A DNA stretch of 64,000 nt from Bog-473 sp963764305 (GTDB lineage Bacteria; Actinomycetota; Acidimicrobiia; Acidimicrobiales; RAAP-2). Position numbers and translations under genes: made by a program. The stretch is from contig CAVXSD010000008.1 in assembly GCA_963764305.1 (NCBI GenBank), positions 62,001 to 126,000 on the forward strand, in the 5' to 3' direction. Of the stretch, positions 8,399-17,322 are shown piece after piece. The notes under the pieces are model-generated. The model made no database searches. It was not told where the DNA came from and was given only the letters and a program-made list of their open reading frames with translations. Positions within the stretch are counted from its first letter, which is position 1. Each line of letters opens with the position of its first letter.

Positions 8399-9951
8399 TC
8401 GAGCATCGCCCCGGCGACGCGGTCGCTGCCGGCCGGACCGTTCCCGGCCTCACCCTCCTCGGCATGCGCCGGGACGGCGGCGGCGGCGTGGTTGGGCAGG
8501 AACAGGGTCGGGATGAAGGCGATCAGGATGGCCCCCACCGACCACCAGAAGGTGTGGGCGAACGCGGCCGCCACCGGGTCGGCCACCTGGGGAGGCAGCG
8601 CGCCCGTCGAGGAGATGACGCCGGTGCTGCCGCCGGCCTTGGCCGCGGCCGGGCCGAGCTGGCTGACGATCTGGCGCTCGAGGACGACGGCGAAGAGCGC
8701 GGTAGCCACCGAACCCCCGACCTGGCGCACGATGTTCATGGTCGTGCTGGCCTTCGGGATGTCCGCGTGATTGAGGTCGAAGTAGGCCGCCGCGGTCACG
8801 GGCATCATCGTCAGGCCGAGCCCGAGGCCGCGGATGAAGAGCGTGGCGGCCAGCAGCACCTCGCTGGTGGAGGTGGTGACGAACGCCAGCGGCACTGTCG
8901 CCGCCGCCATGAGGAGGATGCCGAACGGCACCACACGTCGCGGCCCGACCCGGTCGGTGACGCTCCCGGCCCAGCGCATGATGCACGCCGCGCCGATGCC
9001 CTGGGGCGCCATGAGGAGTCCGGCCACCCAGGCCTCCTGCCCGCGGGCGATCTGGTAGTAGAGCGGGAGCAGGAACATGGAGCCGAACAGCGTGGCGCCC
9101 AGCACGAAGATGCAGATGTTGGCGATGGCGAAATTGCGGTCTTTGAACAGGTGCAGCTCGAGCAGCGGGTTCTTGATGTGCAGCGCGTGGAGGGTGAACG
9201 CAGTCATCAGCACGATGCCCAGCACGAAGCTGATGATGACCGACATGCTGGTGAAGCTGCCGGTGGTACCGATCTCGGCCAGGGAGTAGACGAGGGCGGC
9301 CAGCCCGGGGGAGAGGAGACAGAAGCCGAGGGTGTCGAAGGAGGAGGGGAAGCGCTCGTCGGTGTCCCACTTCGGCAGCCAGCGGCTGGACAAGGTCAGC
9401 GTGATGATGCCGATGGGCAGGTTGATGTAGAAGATCCAGCGCCAGCTGAAGTTCGACACGATGAGGCCGCCGATGACCGGGCCCATGATGGGCCCGAGGA
9501 CCATGGGCACGCCGATGATGCTCATGACCCGACCCATGCGTTGGGGGCCGGCGGCGCGGGCCAAGATCGACTGGCCGACGGGCAGCAGCATGCCGCCACC
9601 GATGCCCTGGAGCACCCGGAAGGCGATCAGCGAGTTGGCCGACCAGGCGACGCCGCACAAGCACGAGCCCACGATGAAGAGGCTGAGCGAGGTCATCCAG
9701 ATCAACTTGGCCCCGTAGCGGTCCACGGCCCACCCGGTGACGGGGATCACGAGCGAGAGTGCGAGCAGGTACCCCGTCGCCACCCATTGAATGGTGGTGA
9801 CCGAGACGTGGAAGTCCCGGCCCAGCGTGGCCAGGGCGACCGCCACGATGGTGGTGTCGAGGATCGACATGATCGATCCCAGGACGACCACGGTCGAGGT
9901 ACGCCGGACCTCCGGCGTCAGTGTGAAGGCGGTGGTTTGGGTGGATGCCAT
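8395..9951 (-). CDS. DHA2 (EmrB/QacA) MFS drug exporter
   Basis: Proton-driven multidrug efflux permease of the 14-helix DHA2 family, 518 aa. Diagnostic segments are LDTTIVAVALATLGRDFH in helix 1 (motif D1), WVATGYLLALSL, the loop 2-3 motif VDRYGAKLIW, RVLQGIGGGMLLPV, and motif C in helix 5 (GPIMGPVIGGLIV). About fourteen hydrophobic segments can be counted, ending in an Ala/Gly-rich cytosolic tail. It is divergent from a MarR-type regulator with 67 bp between them, the usual arrangement for a drug-sensing repressor controlling its pump. The methyltransferase gene follows with a CTGA overlap. Confidence 0.9.
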   Translation of the reverse strand: MASTQTTAFTLTPEVRRTSTVVVLGSIMSILDTTIVAVALATLGRDFHVSVTTIQWVATGYLLALSLVIPVTGWAVDRYGAKLIWMTSLSLFIVGSCLCGVAWSANSLIAFRVLQGIGGGMLLPVGQSILARAAGPQRMGRVMSIIGVPMVLGPIMGPVIGGLIVSNFSWRWIFYINLPIGIITLTLSSRWLPKWDTDERFPSSFDTLGFCLLSPGLAALVYSLAEIGTTGSFTSMSVIISFVLGIVLMTAFTLHALHIKNPLLELHLFKDRNFAIANICIFVLGATLFGSMFLLPLYYQIARGQEAWVAGLLMAPQGIGAACIMRWAGSVTDRVGPRRVVPFGILLMAAATVPLAFVTTSTSEVLLAATLFIRGLGLGLTMMPVTAAAYFDLNHADIPKASTTMNIVRQVGGSVATALFAVVLERQIVSQLGPAAAKAGGSTGVISSTGALPPQVADPVAAAFAHTFWWSVGAILIAFIPTLFLPNHAAAAVPAHAEEGEAGNGPAGSDRVAGAMLD

Positions 9952-9962
9952 GTGATTAGTTC

Positions 9963-9990
9963 ATAGTACTCAAAGGTATGGAGTTGTCAA
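9963..9990 (-). promoter_or_regulatory. Promoter of the MFS exporter
   Basis: On the minus strand TTGACA and TACTAT are separated by 16 bp, close to the vegetative sigma-70/SigA consensus. The -10 box lies only 11 bp from the ATG, so the transcript would be leaderless or nearly so. The -35 box overlaps the -35 of the opposing marR promoter. Confidence 0.6.
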
Positions 9991-10012
9991 AGAGTGTCCC
10001 CGGTGCGACAAT
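9984..10012 (+). promoter_or_regulatory. Promoter of the MarR regulator, possible operator
   Basis: TTGTCA and GACAAT with 17-bp spacing precede the ATG by six bases, which predicts a leaderless mRNA. The TTGTC and GACAA boxes also form an inverted repeat with 18 bp between the arms, a possible binding site through which one MarR dimer could repress both divergent promoters. The operator role is inference. Confidence 0.5.
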
Positions 10013-10018
10013 CACACG

Positions 10019-10495
10019 ATGGGAGTGGCCGAGGAAGCCTTCGAGCGCCTGCGCCGAATCGCCTTCGAAGGTGAGCACGTGGAGCGGATGGCCGGGCTCG
10101 GCGTGCGCTTGAAACTGTCACCCGGCGTGATCAAGACACTGATGCGGCTGGCCAAGCAGGACGGTGTCTCCATGGGCGACATGGCCCGCGGCATCGGCTG
10201 CGATCCCTCCTACATCACCGCGCTGGTCGACGACCTCGACGTGAGGGGACTGGCCCGTCGGGAGCCCGCACCCTATGACCGGCGCGTGAAGATCATCGTG
10301 CTCACCGACGCCGGCAGAGCCGTCGCCACCGAGATCGACCAGGTGCTCTCCGTGCCCCCGACGGCCTTCTCGGCCCTGTCGCAGTCGGAGCTGCGCCAAT
10401 TGCGAGGCCTGCTGGACAAGGTCTTGGTGGCAACCGACGACGCGGCGGGCGCCCACCGCCCGCCGCGCGCCCAGGAGGTGGCGGCGGCCTCCTGA
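10019..10495 (+). CDS. MarR-family transcriptional regulator
   Basis: A 158-aa winged-helix regulator. The recognition region is MGDMARGIGCDPSYITALVDDLDVRG (read in two parts, residues about 48-75), followed by the wing with the MarR signature EPAPYDRRVKIIVLTDAG. Helices at both termini would form the dimer interface. MarR proteins usually repress a neighbouring efflux gene and release DNA on binding phenolic or drug-like ligands. Its divergent position next to the DHA2 exporter supports that job, and the shared 67-bp promoter region offers autoregulation. Confidence 0.85.
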   Translation: MGVAEEAFERLRRIAFEGEHVERMAGLGVRLKLSPGVIKTLMRLAKQDGVSMGDMARGIGCDPSYITALVDDLDVRGLARREPAPYDRRVKIIVLTDAGRAVATEIDQVLSVPPTAFSALSQSELRQLRGLLDKVLVATDDAAGAHRPPRAQEVAAAS

Positions 10496-10562
10496 TGGTG
10501 CCGCCGTACGGGGCCGATCCGTCCGTTGCAGGTTTGGGAATCGAGCGCGCGGGGAAAACGGG

Positions 10563-11528
10563 ATGGCCATGCCGGCGGTGAGCGTAGAGCGCCTGTCGAA
10601 GTCGTACGGCGACACCGTGGCCGTGCGCGATGTCAGCTTCGAGGTGGAGAAGGGCGAGGTCTTCGCGCTCCTCGGGCCCAACGGAGCCGGCAAGACCACG
10701 ACCGTCGAGATCCTCGAGGGCTTCCGAACCCGGACCGGCGGACGGGTGCAGACGCTCGGGGTCGACCCGGCGGAACACAGCACGCAACGTTGGCTCCGGA
10801 CGCGCATCGGGGTGGTGCTCCAGGAATTGGCCGTCGAGCCCTATTACTCGGTGCGGCAGGTGCTCAGCCGCAATGCCGGCTACTACCCCAACCCGCGACC
10901 GGTCGACGAAGTCATTGAGCTGATCGGGCTCACCGAGAAGCGCGACGACCGCATCAAGCGGCTGTCAGGCGGACAGCAGCGCCGTCTGGACGTCGGCCTC
11001 GGGATCATCGGCAACCCCGACCTCCTCTTCCTGGACGAGCCCACGACCGGCCTCGACCCGTCGGGGCGGCGGGAGACCTGGGATCTCATTCGCCTCCTGG
11101 CCGCCGCCGGGACCACCGTGCTGTTGACCACCCATTACATGGACGAGGTGGAGGCGCTGGCCGACCGGGTGGCGGTCCTGTTCGGCCAGGAGATCGTCGC
11201 CAGCGGCACCCCGACGTCCATCGGCGGCCGCGACCTGGGCGCCGTCACGATCCGCTTCCGCCTGCCCGAGGGGGTGTCGGTGGAGTCGCTTCCCGTCCCT
11301 GCCATACCGTCGGCCTCGGAGGGCCTCGTCGAGATTCACACCGAGGACCAGCTCCGGGTCCTGCACGACCTGACGGGTTGGGCGTTGGCCGGCGGCTTCT
11401 CGCTGCCGGGCTTGTCGGTGTTGCGTGTCTCCCTCGAGGACATCTACCTGGGACTCACCGAAGAGGACGGGCCACGACGCGCCAACGGCTCCCGTGCGGC
11501 GGCCGTCGGGCCGGAGGGGCGACGATGA
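10563..11528 (+). CDS. ABC transporter ATP-binding protein (ABC-2 type)
   Basis: Cytosolic ATPase of an ABC-2 export system, 321 aa. Walker A GPNGAGKTTTVEIL (about 40), Q-loop VVLQELAVEPYY, signature LSGGQQRRLDVGLGI, Walker B LLFLDEPTTGLDPSGR and the H-loop TTHYMDEVEALADRV are all present. A C-terminal extension of about 80 residues follows, as in DrrA/NodI-like proteins. The ATG at 10563 is chosen because the second in-frame ATG would also be plausible but no earlier start preserves the fold. The stop overlaps the permease start as ATGA, so the two are translationally coupled. The substrate is not indicated; lipid or drug export is typical. Confidence 0.88.
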   Translation: MAMPAVSVERLSKSYGDTVAVRDVSFEVEKGEVFALLGPNGAGKTTTVEILEGFRTRTGGRVQTLGVDPAEHSTQRWLRTRIGVVLQELAVEPYYSVRQVLSRNAGYYPNPRPVDEVIELIGLTEKRDDRIKRLSGGQQRRLDVGLGIIGNPDLLFLDEPTTGLDPSGRRETWDLIRLLAAAGTTVLLTTHYMDEVEALADRVAVLFGQEIVASGTPTSIGGRDLGAVTIRFRLPEGVSVESLPVPAIPSASEGLVEIHTEDQLRVLHDLTGWALAGGFSLPGLSVLRVSLEDIYLGLTEEDGPRRANGSRAAAVGPEGRR

Positions 11529-12325
11529 GCACGACCGAGCTGCCGGTCAAGGGCTCGTTCCGGGGCGTCAGCGACGTGCCACTCGTGGCGCGCCAGGTCC
11601 GTTTCGAGCAGCTGTCCTTCTGGCTGAACCCGATCGGTGCGGTCCTGACGATCGGGTTCTCGGTGGTCTTCATCGTGATCTTCTTGTCCACCTCGGGGCA
11701 TTCGAAGGACGCCTCCTTGGACATCCTCCTGAGCCAGTACTACCTCCCGGCTTTTGCCGCCTACGGCATCATGTCGGCCTGTTTCAGCATCCTGGCCGTC
11801 AGTCTGGTGAACCGGCGAGAGATGGGACTGCTCAAACGGCTGCGTCTCAGCCCGCTGCCGACCTGGATGCTGCTCGCGGCCATCTTCATCAACTCCATGA
11901 TCATTGCTCTGATCCAGATCGTCTTGATATTGCTGGTCGGTCGCTTCGGCTACAACGTGCACGGTCCTCGGGACATCCCCGCATTCGTGCTCGTGGTCGT
12001 GGTGGGCATGCTCAGCTTCACGGCACTCGGGGTCGGGGTCAGCACGTTGGTGCCCAACGCCGATGCGGCCGGGCCCGTCGTGAGCCTTGTGTTCTTCATC
12101 CTGGTCGCACTCTCCGGGCTCTACTTCCCGGTGGAGTCCGGCTCCGGTCTGTCGACCTTCACCGACTTCTTCCCCATCCGCCACCTGATCGTCGCCTCGG
12201 TCGACTCCTTCAACGGAATTCCGGGCACCTCACTGTGGAACGACGTGCTCGTGATGGCCCTCTGGGGCGTCGCCGGCGTCATCATCAGTCTCCGGCGATG
12301 GGAGTGGTCGCCCAAGCGGGGCTGA
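11525..12325 (+). CDS. ABC-2 type permease
   Basis: Membrane subunit partnering the upstream ATPase, 266 aa from an ATG that overlaps the preceding TGA. Six hydrophobic segments can be counted: AVLTIGFSVVFIVIFL, AFAAYGIMSACFSILAVSL, LLAAIFINSMIIALIQIVLI, AFVLVVVVGMLSFTALGV, PVVSLVFFILVALSGLYF and VLVMALWGVAGVII. The cytosolic REMGLLKRLRLSPLPTWMLL after helix 2 is the conserved ABC-2 coupling motif. The gene ends 200 bp before the next CDS, and that gap holds an SDR remnant. Confidence 0.88.
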   Translation: MSTTELPVKGSFRGVSDVPLVARQVRFEQLSFWLNPIGAVLTIGFSVVFIVIFLSTSGHSKDASLDILLSQYYLPAFAAYGIMSACFSILAVSLVNRREMGLLKRLRLSPLPTWMLLAAIFINSMIIALIQIVLILLVGRFGYNVHGPRDIPAFVLVVVVGMLSFTALGVGVSTLVPNADAAGPVVSLVFFILVALSGLYFPVESGSGLSTFTDFFPIRHLIVASVDSFNGIPGTSLWNDVLVMALWGVAGVIISLRRWEWSPKRG

Positions 12326-12331
12326 GTCTCG

Positions 12332-12445
12332 GCAGGTCAGCCCGCCATCGGACACGACGACCTGACCGGTGATGAAGTGTTGGCCGCGTCGGTCACGAAC
12401 AGCACGACGTCCCCGCGCCGACCCAGGTGGCGTTCGCCCGGAGAC
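12332..12445 (-). pseudogene. 3' remnant of a short-chain dehydrogenase
   Basis: On the minus strand the sequence translates as GERHLGRRGDVVLFVTDAAN and then, one frame over, FITGQVVVSDGGLT. This is the highly conserved C-terminal end of classical SDR enzymes (GR-DV--V-FL-SDAASFITGQV--VDGG). No Rossmann N-terminus is present within reach, and the ABC permease occupies the adjoining side. It is a short frameshifted gene fragment with no expected function. Confidence 0.6.
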
Positions 12446-12525
12446 CTGGCCGGAGATCCGGCTCAGCTGATCCTGGTCCAGACCGTGGTGGGCGCTGTGG
12501 CTGCCGCGTCGGCTAGAAGGGGGCG

Positions 12526-14106
12526 GTGAGCCCCGACGACCCCCGACCGACCCATTTCCGCCCCGCCACCTACGCCGCCAGCGACGGGGAGCGGGCCGCC
12601 GTCATCACCGCGTCTCACCGGGTCGTCACGTTTGCCCAGCTCGAGGAGCGCTCGAGTCGTCTGGCCCAGGCGCTGTTCGCCCACGGTCTGCGGCCAGGGG
12701 ACCACGTGGCGGTGTTGCTGCCCAACGACGACCGGACCCACGAGGTGGCGTTCGCCCTCCAGCGCTCCGGCCTCTACTACACGATGGTCAACACTCACCT
12801 GGCCGCAGAGGAGGCGGCGTACATCGTCCTCGACTGTGGCGCCCGCACGCTCATCACGTCAGCCGCGCTCGCACCTCTGGCGGCGGAGCTCGTCGCCCGG
12901 ACGCCGGAGATGGAGCTGCGGCTCATGATTGGTGACCCAGTCGCGGCCGGTCATACGTCCTACGACGAGTTCGTCGCCGCCTTCCCGGGTGAGCCGCTGG
13001 CCGAGGAGGTCGAGGGATCGCCGATGCTCTACTCCTCCGGCACGACAGGGCACCCGAAGGGGATCCGCCGCCCGCTGAGCAACTCGCCCTTCGGCTCGGA
13101 CGTCACGCTGTCGGGGATGCTCGGCGGGATCATGGGGTTCACCCCGGGGGACGTGTACCTGAGTCCGGCGCCGCTGTACCACTCCGCCCCGTTGGTCTGG
13201 TCGATGACGGCGCAGCGCCTCGGCGGGACCGTGGTGGTCATGGAGCACTTCGACCCCGAGCGCTGCCTGGCGCTCATCGAAGAGCACAAGGTCACGCACG
13301 CCCAGTTCGTCCCGACCATGTTCGTGCGCATGCTCAAGCTGCCCGACGACGTGCGGGCCCGCTACGACCTCTCCTCGCTGCGCTCGGTGGTGCACGCCGC
13401 GGCGCCGTGCGCGCCCGAGGTCAAGCGCCGCATGATCGAGTGGTGGGGGCCCGTCATCCACGAGTACTACTCGGGCACCGAGGGCATGGGCATGACCTGG
13501 ATCACCGCCGAGGAGTCCCTGACGCATCCCGGCTCGGTGGGCAAGGCAATCTGGGGCGAGGTGCACGTGTGCGGCGACGTCGGGGAGGACCTGGCCGTCG
13601 GCGACGATGGCGTCGTGTATTTCGCGGGCCGCCCCGGCACCGCCACCTTCGAGTACAACCACGACCCCGAGAAGACGCGCCAGACGTTCAACGACAAGGG
13701 CTGGTCGACGCTGTGGGACGTCGGCCACCTCGACGACGAGGGCTATCTCTACCTGACGGACCGCAAGCTCTTCATGATCGTGTCGGGTGGCGTGAACATC
13801 TACCCCCAAGAGATCGAGGACGTCCTCGTACTGCACCCGGCGGTGGCCGACGTGGCTGTCTTCGGCATCCCCGAGCCCGAGATGGGCGAAGAGGTCAAGG
13901 CCGTCGTCCAGCCCGCGCCGGGTGCCGTTCCCGGCCCGGGGCTCGAGGCCGAGATCATCGCCTTCTGCCGGGCCCGCCTGTCCCACTACAAGTGCCCGCG
14001 CACGGTCGATTTCACCGATGCGCTGCCACGGGGCGAGAACGGCAAGCTCTACAAGAAGGCGCTGCGCGAGGTCTACTGGACGAGCTCGGCCCCGAGCACC
14101 ACCTGA
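12526..14106 (+). CDS. Fatty-acyl-CoA synthetase (AMP-binding)
   Basis: Adenylate-forming acyl-CoA ligase, 526 aa, converting a carboxylic acid, ATP and CoA to acyl-CoA. Motifs: P-loop LYSSGTTGHPKGIRRPL (about 168), YYSGTEGMGMTW (A5), YLTDRKLFMIVSGGVNIYPQ (A8 hinge), the beta-strand DVAVFGIPEPEMGEEV, and the catalytic lysine region PRGENGKLYKKALRE (A10). The GTG start has an AAGGGGG ribosome binding site. The FadD-like sequence and the nearby acyl-CoA dehydrogenase are consistent with lipid catabolism. The 3' end overlaps the convergent MFS gene by 34 bp, leaving no space for separate terminators. Confidence 0.88.
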   Translation: MSPDDPRPTHFRPATYAASDGERAAVITASHRVVTFAQLEERSSRLAQALFAHGLRPGDHVAVLLPNDDRTHEVAFALQRSGLYYTMVNTHLAAEEAAYIVLDCGARTLITSAALAPLAAELVARTPEMELRLMIGDPVAAGHTSYDEFVAAFPGEPLAEEVEGSPMLYSSGTTGHPKGIRRPLSNSPFGSDVTLSGMLGGIMGFTPGDVYLSPAPLYHSAPLVWSMTAQRLGGTVVVMEHFDPERCLALIEEHKVTHAQFVPTMFVRMLKLPDDVRARYDLSSLRSVVHAAAPCAPEVKRRMIEWWGPVIHEYYSGTEGMGMTWITAEESLTHPGSVGKAIWGEVHVCGDVGEDLAVGDDGVVYFAGRPGTATFEYNHDPEKTRQTFNDKGWSTLWDVGHLDDEGYLYLTDRKLFMIVSGGVNIYPQEIEDVLVLHPAVADVAVFGIPEPEMGEEVKAVVQPAPGAVPGPGLEAEIIAFCRARLSHYKCPRTVDFTDALPRGENGKLYKKALREVYWTSSAPSTT

Positions 14107-15428
14107 ACCTCGGGCGGCGGCCGCACGTCGGCGTACCAGGCGAGGCCGAGCGCGACGACGGCGCCGAAGAGCAGGACGCTCGTGATGCCGACGGCCTCCA
14201 CCACCGGCCCGATGAGGAGGTTCCCGATGCCCACGGTCCCACCGAAGCCCATCATCCACAGCGCCATGACCCGGCCCCGCACGTTCTCGTGCACCCGGGC
14301 CTGCAGCGTCGTGTTGAGGGCCGTGATGAACGCGAAATAGAAGGCACCGGTCACGGCCACGCACACGTCCGCCGGCACCGGGCTCCGCTGCAACGCAAAG
14401 GTGCACAGCGCCACCGAGTAGCCGACGAGGCAGACCCGTACGAGCATGGGCTTGGACGTCTGGGCAAAGACCGTCCCGATGGAGATGGCGCCGGCGAGGG
14501 CGCCGATGCCGAAAGAGGCGTACAGGATGCCGTAGTCCGCCGACTTCGAGAGGTCGATGCCGAGATTGTGGGCGGCCACCACCGGCATCTGCCCGATGAA
14601 GGCCAGCGCCAGCAGCGAGAACACGAACACCGTCACCAGGCACCGGCCCACCACCTTGTCCTCGCGGGCCACCGTGATGCCGGCCGTCAGCTGGCGCCAG
14701 CGGCTGGCGTGGGTGGGCGTCTGCGGGACGGCCGGGAGCGTGACCATCATCAGCGCCCCCACCACGAAGAGGTAGGTGGCGGCGTTGCCGGTGAAGATCC
14801 AGGCCGGACCGACCAGCGAGTACAGCAGGCCGCCGATGACGGGGCCGATGACGCGGGAGGCGTTCATCTGGGCGGAGTTCAAGGAGATGGCGCCCGGCAG
14901 GTCCCGCTTGCCCACCAGTCCGGGCAGGACGGCCGAGTAGGCGGGACCGAACATCGCGCTGCCGGCGCCCACGCCGAGCACCATGATCACGAGCAGGACG
15001 TGCGAGGGGTGGGGGGAGGCCGCGACCAGGGCGACGCCGAGCGAGAACACCAGCTGCTCGATGGACAAGATGATGAGGAAGCGCTTGCGGTCGATCTTGT
15101 CCGCCAGGAGGCCGCCCACCATCGGCAGCACCAGGGTGGGCCCCAGCTGGGCGAAGATGATGACACCGACGAACGTGGCGGAGTGTGTGAGGTCGTAGGC
15201 GTAGGCGCCCAGGACGACGTTCTGCATCCAGGTGCCGATGTTCGAAGCGAAGGCGCCCAGGAAGACGATGCGGAAGGTCCGGTGTGACAGGGCCGCCCGC
15301 GCCGTGCCGGATCGGGCCGGGACGGGGGAGTCCCCGTCGACGACGGCGTCCTCGATCTCCTCTATGGAGACGGCGCCCTCGTCGCCTTCCGTCGTGCGCT
15401 CGGACCGGTTGTCGGAGGCGGGCGGCAC
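14073..15428 (-). CDS. MFS transporter, EntS-like
   Basis: Twelve-helix carrier of the EntS/MFS_3 type. Characteristic pieces are LGAFASNIGTWMQNVVLGAY in helix 1, LLADKIDRKRFLIIL in the loop 2-3 motif, AISLNSAQMNASRVIGPVIG before helix 5, and RVHENVRGRVMALWMMGFGG. The cytosolic N-terminus is acidic (IEEIEDAVVDGDS). The start is uncertain: I use a GTG at 15428 (PPASDNRSERT), while an ATG at 15557 in the same frame would add 43 poorly conserved residues. The substrate is unknown; related proteins export siderophores or drugs. Confidence 0.75.
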   Translation of the reverse strand: MPPASDNRSERTTEGDEGAVSIEEIEDAVVDGDSPVPARSGTARAALSHRTFRIVFLGAFASNIGTWMQNVVLGAYAYDLTHSATFVGVIIFAQLGPTLVLPMVGGLLADKIDRKRFLIILSIEQLVFSLGVALVAASPHPSHVLLVIMVLGVGAGSAMFGPAYSAVLPGLVGKRDLPGAISLNSAQMNASRVIGPVIGGLLYSLVGPAWIFTGNAATYLFVVGALMMVTLPAVPQTPTHASRWRQLTAGITVAREDKVVGRCLVTVFVFSLLALAFIGQMPVVAAHNLGIDLSKSADYGILYASFGIGALAGAISIGTVFAQTSKPMLVRVCLVGYSVALCTFALQRSPVPADVCVAVTGAFYFAFITALNTTLQARVHENVRGRVMALWMMGFGGTVGIGNLLIGPVVEAVGITSVLLFGAVVALGLAWYADVRPPPEVQVVLGAELVQ

Positions 15429-15731
15429 CCGCCCATCGTACGGGAGGCCGCCACTGGCCGGTTCTGGACATGGAAAGCCCCGGGGGTACGGTGACTGCCC
15501 CACAGACCGTCGAACGCCGAGGCGGGTGTCACTGGCCCCGTTGCCGCCCTGCCACACGTTGTACCTGGTAGACGCCGAAGCGCCACCATCACGGTCGGGA
15601 GCTGGGCCGCCGCAGGCGCGAGCTGCAGTGTCGTAACCATGGTGATGGTCACCCCGAACCGCCAGGCCGCCAGCGCCCCCCGACCAATGCTCGTTCCCTG
15701 ACGCTGATGTCAGGTCTCAAGTACCCTGGAC

Positions 15732-16964
15732 GTGGTGGTACTGCCCAGAATCATCAGTGTCGACGACCATGTCGTGGAGCCGCCTCACGTCTGGCAGACC
15801 TGGCTGCCGAAGAAGTGGCGGGAGCGTGGCCCCCGGGTCGAACGCAAGCAGTGGGGGAGCTTCAAGCACCTCTCTGGCGCCAAGTACGACATGCACGAGG
15901 ACCCCGACGGGGAGTGGGGCGACGCCTGGTACTACGACGACGAGCTGATCTACGTCCAGAAGAAGTTCGTGGCCATCCCGGACGCCTCGGTCACCGAGGA
16001 CGACAAGGGCGACCTCGTCTTCGACCGCACCCAGATGACCATGACCGCCATCACGTATGACGACATGCGAAAGGGTTGCTGGGACCGTGACGAGCGCGTC
16101 AAGGACCTGGCGCTCAATTACACGGACGGATCACTCCCGTTCCCGACGTTCCCCCGCTTCTGCGGCCAGACGTTCTACGAGGGTGACGACAAGGAGCTCG
16201 GCCTCGCCTGCGTCAGGGCGAACAACGACTGGATGGTCGAGGAGTGGTGTGCGCCCACCAACGGTGTCAACATCCCCCTCTGCCTCATCCCCTTGTGGGA
16301 CGCCGAGCTGGCCGCCGCCGAGACGATGCGCAACGCCGAGCGGGGCGTCCGGGCCATCGCCTTCAGCGAGATCCCGACCCGTCTGGGGCTGCCGAGCATC
16401 AACACCGACTACTGGGATCCGCTCCTGCAGGTCTGCAACGACTACGGCGTCACCATCTGCATGCACGTCGGCTCGTCGTCGTCCAACCCCATGGCCTCGC
16501 CGGACAGCCATCCCGCGGTCGGCGGCACCCTCGGCTTCAACAACGCCATGGCCTCCCTGGCCGACTGGCTCTTCTCGGGCAAGCTGCTCCGCTTCCCCAA
16601 GCTCAAGCTCGCCTACTCCGAGGGCCAGATCGGCTGGATCCCCTACGTCCTCGAGCGGGCGGACACGGTGTGGGAGCAGCACAACTCCTGGATGCACACG
16701 AAGGACCGGATCCCCGTCCGCCCGTCCACGCAGTACTACGGCCGCATCTTCGGCTGCTTCACCGCCGACCGCCACGGCCTGCGCTCGCTCGAGGAGGTCG
16801 GCGAGGACAACATCTGCTTCGAGACCGACTACCCGCATACCGACACGACGTGGCCGTACTCCGAGGCCTACATCGAGAAACTGTGCGCCGGCCTCGACGA
16901 GCAGACGGCCTACAAGATCCTGCGTGGCAACGCCATCAAGATGCTGGAGCTCGACCGGGTCTGA
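15732..16964 (+). CDS. Amidohydrolase-2 family metal-dependent hydrolase
   Basis: TIM-barrel hydrolase of the amidohydrolase-2 (COG2159) family, 410 aa. The N-terminal IISVDDHVVEPPHVWQTWLP replaces the HxH of other amidohydrolases with DDH, as in decarboxylase-like members. Later metal or catalytic positions are VTICMHVGSSS (His on strand 5) and ICFETDYPHTDTTWP (Asp and His near the C-terminus). The sequence ends with the family motif KILRGNAIKMLELD. A GTG start is used, because the homology begins immediately after it. Related actinobacterial genes occur in aromatic or steroid ring degradation, but no pathway neighbour confirms that here. Confidence 0.85.
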   Translation: MVVLPRIISVDDHVVEPPHVWQTWLPKKWRERGPRVERKQWGSFKHLSGAKYDMHEDPDGEWGDAWYYDDELIYVQKKFVAIPDASVTEDDKGDLVFDRTQMTMTAITYDDMRKGCWDRDERVKDLALNYTDGSLPFPTFPRFCGQTFYEGDDKELGLACVRANNDWMVEEWCAPTNGVNIPLCLIPLWDAELAAAETMRNAERGVRAIAFSEIPTRLGLPSINTDYWDPLLQVCNDYGVTICMHVGSSSSNPMASPDSHPAVGGTLGFNNAMASLADWLFSGKLLRFPKLKLAYSEGQIGWIPYVLERADTVWEQHNSWMHTKDRIPVRPSTQYYGRIFGCFTADRHGLRSLEEVGEDNICFETDYPHTDTTWPYSEAYIEKLCAGLDEQTAYKILRGNAIKMLELDRV

Positions 16965-17322
16965 GACCCTCCGGGCAGGCCACCGCCCCGGCCGTCCCTC
17001 CATCGGTGATGGCGGACCACATCGGTGACCCCCAGCTGAGCTCCCTCAATCGGGCGAGCGCGCCCCGCAGCCACCTTGCGCGGCGAGCTGCCGCGCGTCG
17101 GTCGTCAAGCCGCGGTTGTCCCCGAACGAGCGCCGGGTTCTGCCTGGTTGTCCCTGCTCCAGGACCATCGCATCAGCAGGAACGGCTTCGTGTCGACTGT
17201 CTGCAGCTGGCAGGAATTCTGCCTACGCCGGCAGTACCCACCGCGCCGCTTCCACCCGGGTCAGACCGCTCATTACCGCGAAAGCGCTGGCAATGCCCGT
17301 GGGTTTGACCGCGGCGGCCGGT
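16965..17322. other. Intergenic stretch without a recognised gene
   Basis: About 360 bp between the amidohydrolase stop and the HNH remnant. Open frames exist on both strands because of the high GC content, but none shows a known motif or a convincing start with a ribosome binding site. I see nothing further in it. Confidence 0.5.

Noticed and set aside
8299..9966. 555-aa plus-strand frame opposite the DHA2 exporter
   Set aside because: Its composition (Gly, Asp, Glu, His, Arg) is the typical complement of a membrane-protein gene; no motif is present.
13407..15287. 626-aa plus-strand frame under the acyl-CoA ligase and the MFS gene
   Set aside because: It is an Arg/His/Gln-rich antisense or alternate-frame translation crossing two well-defined genes on opposite strands.
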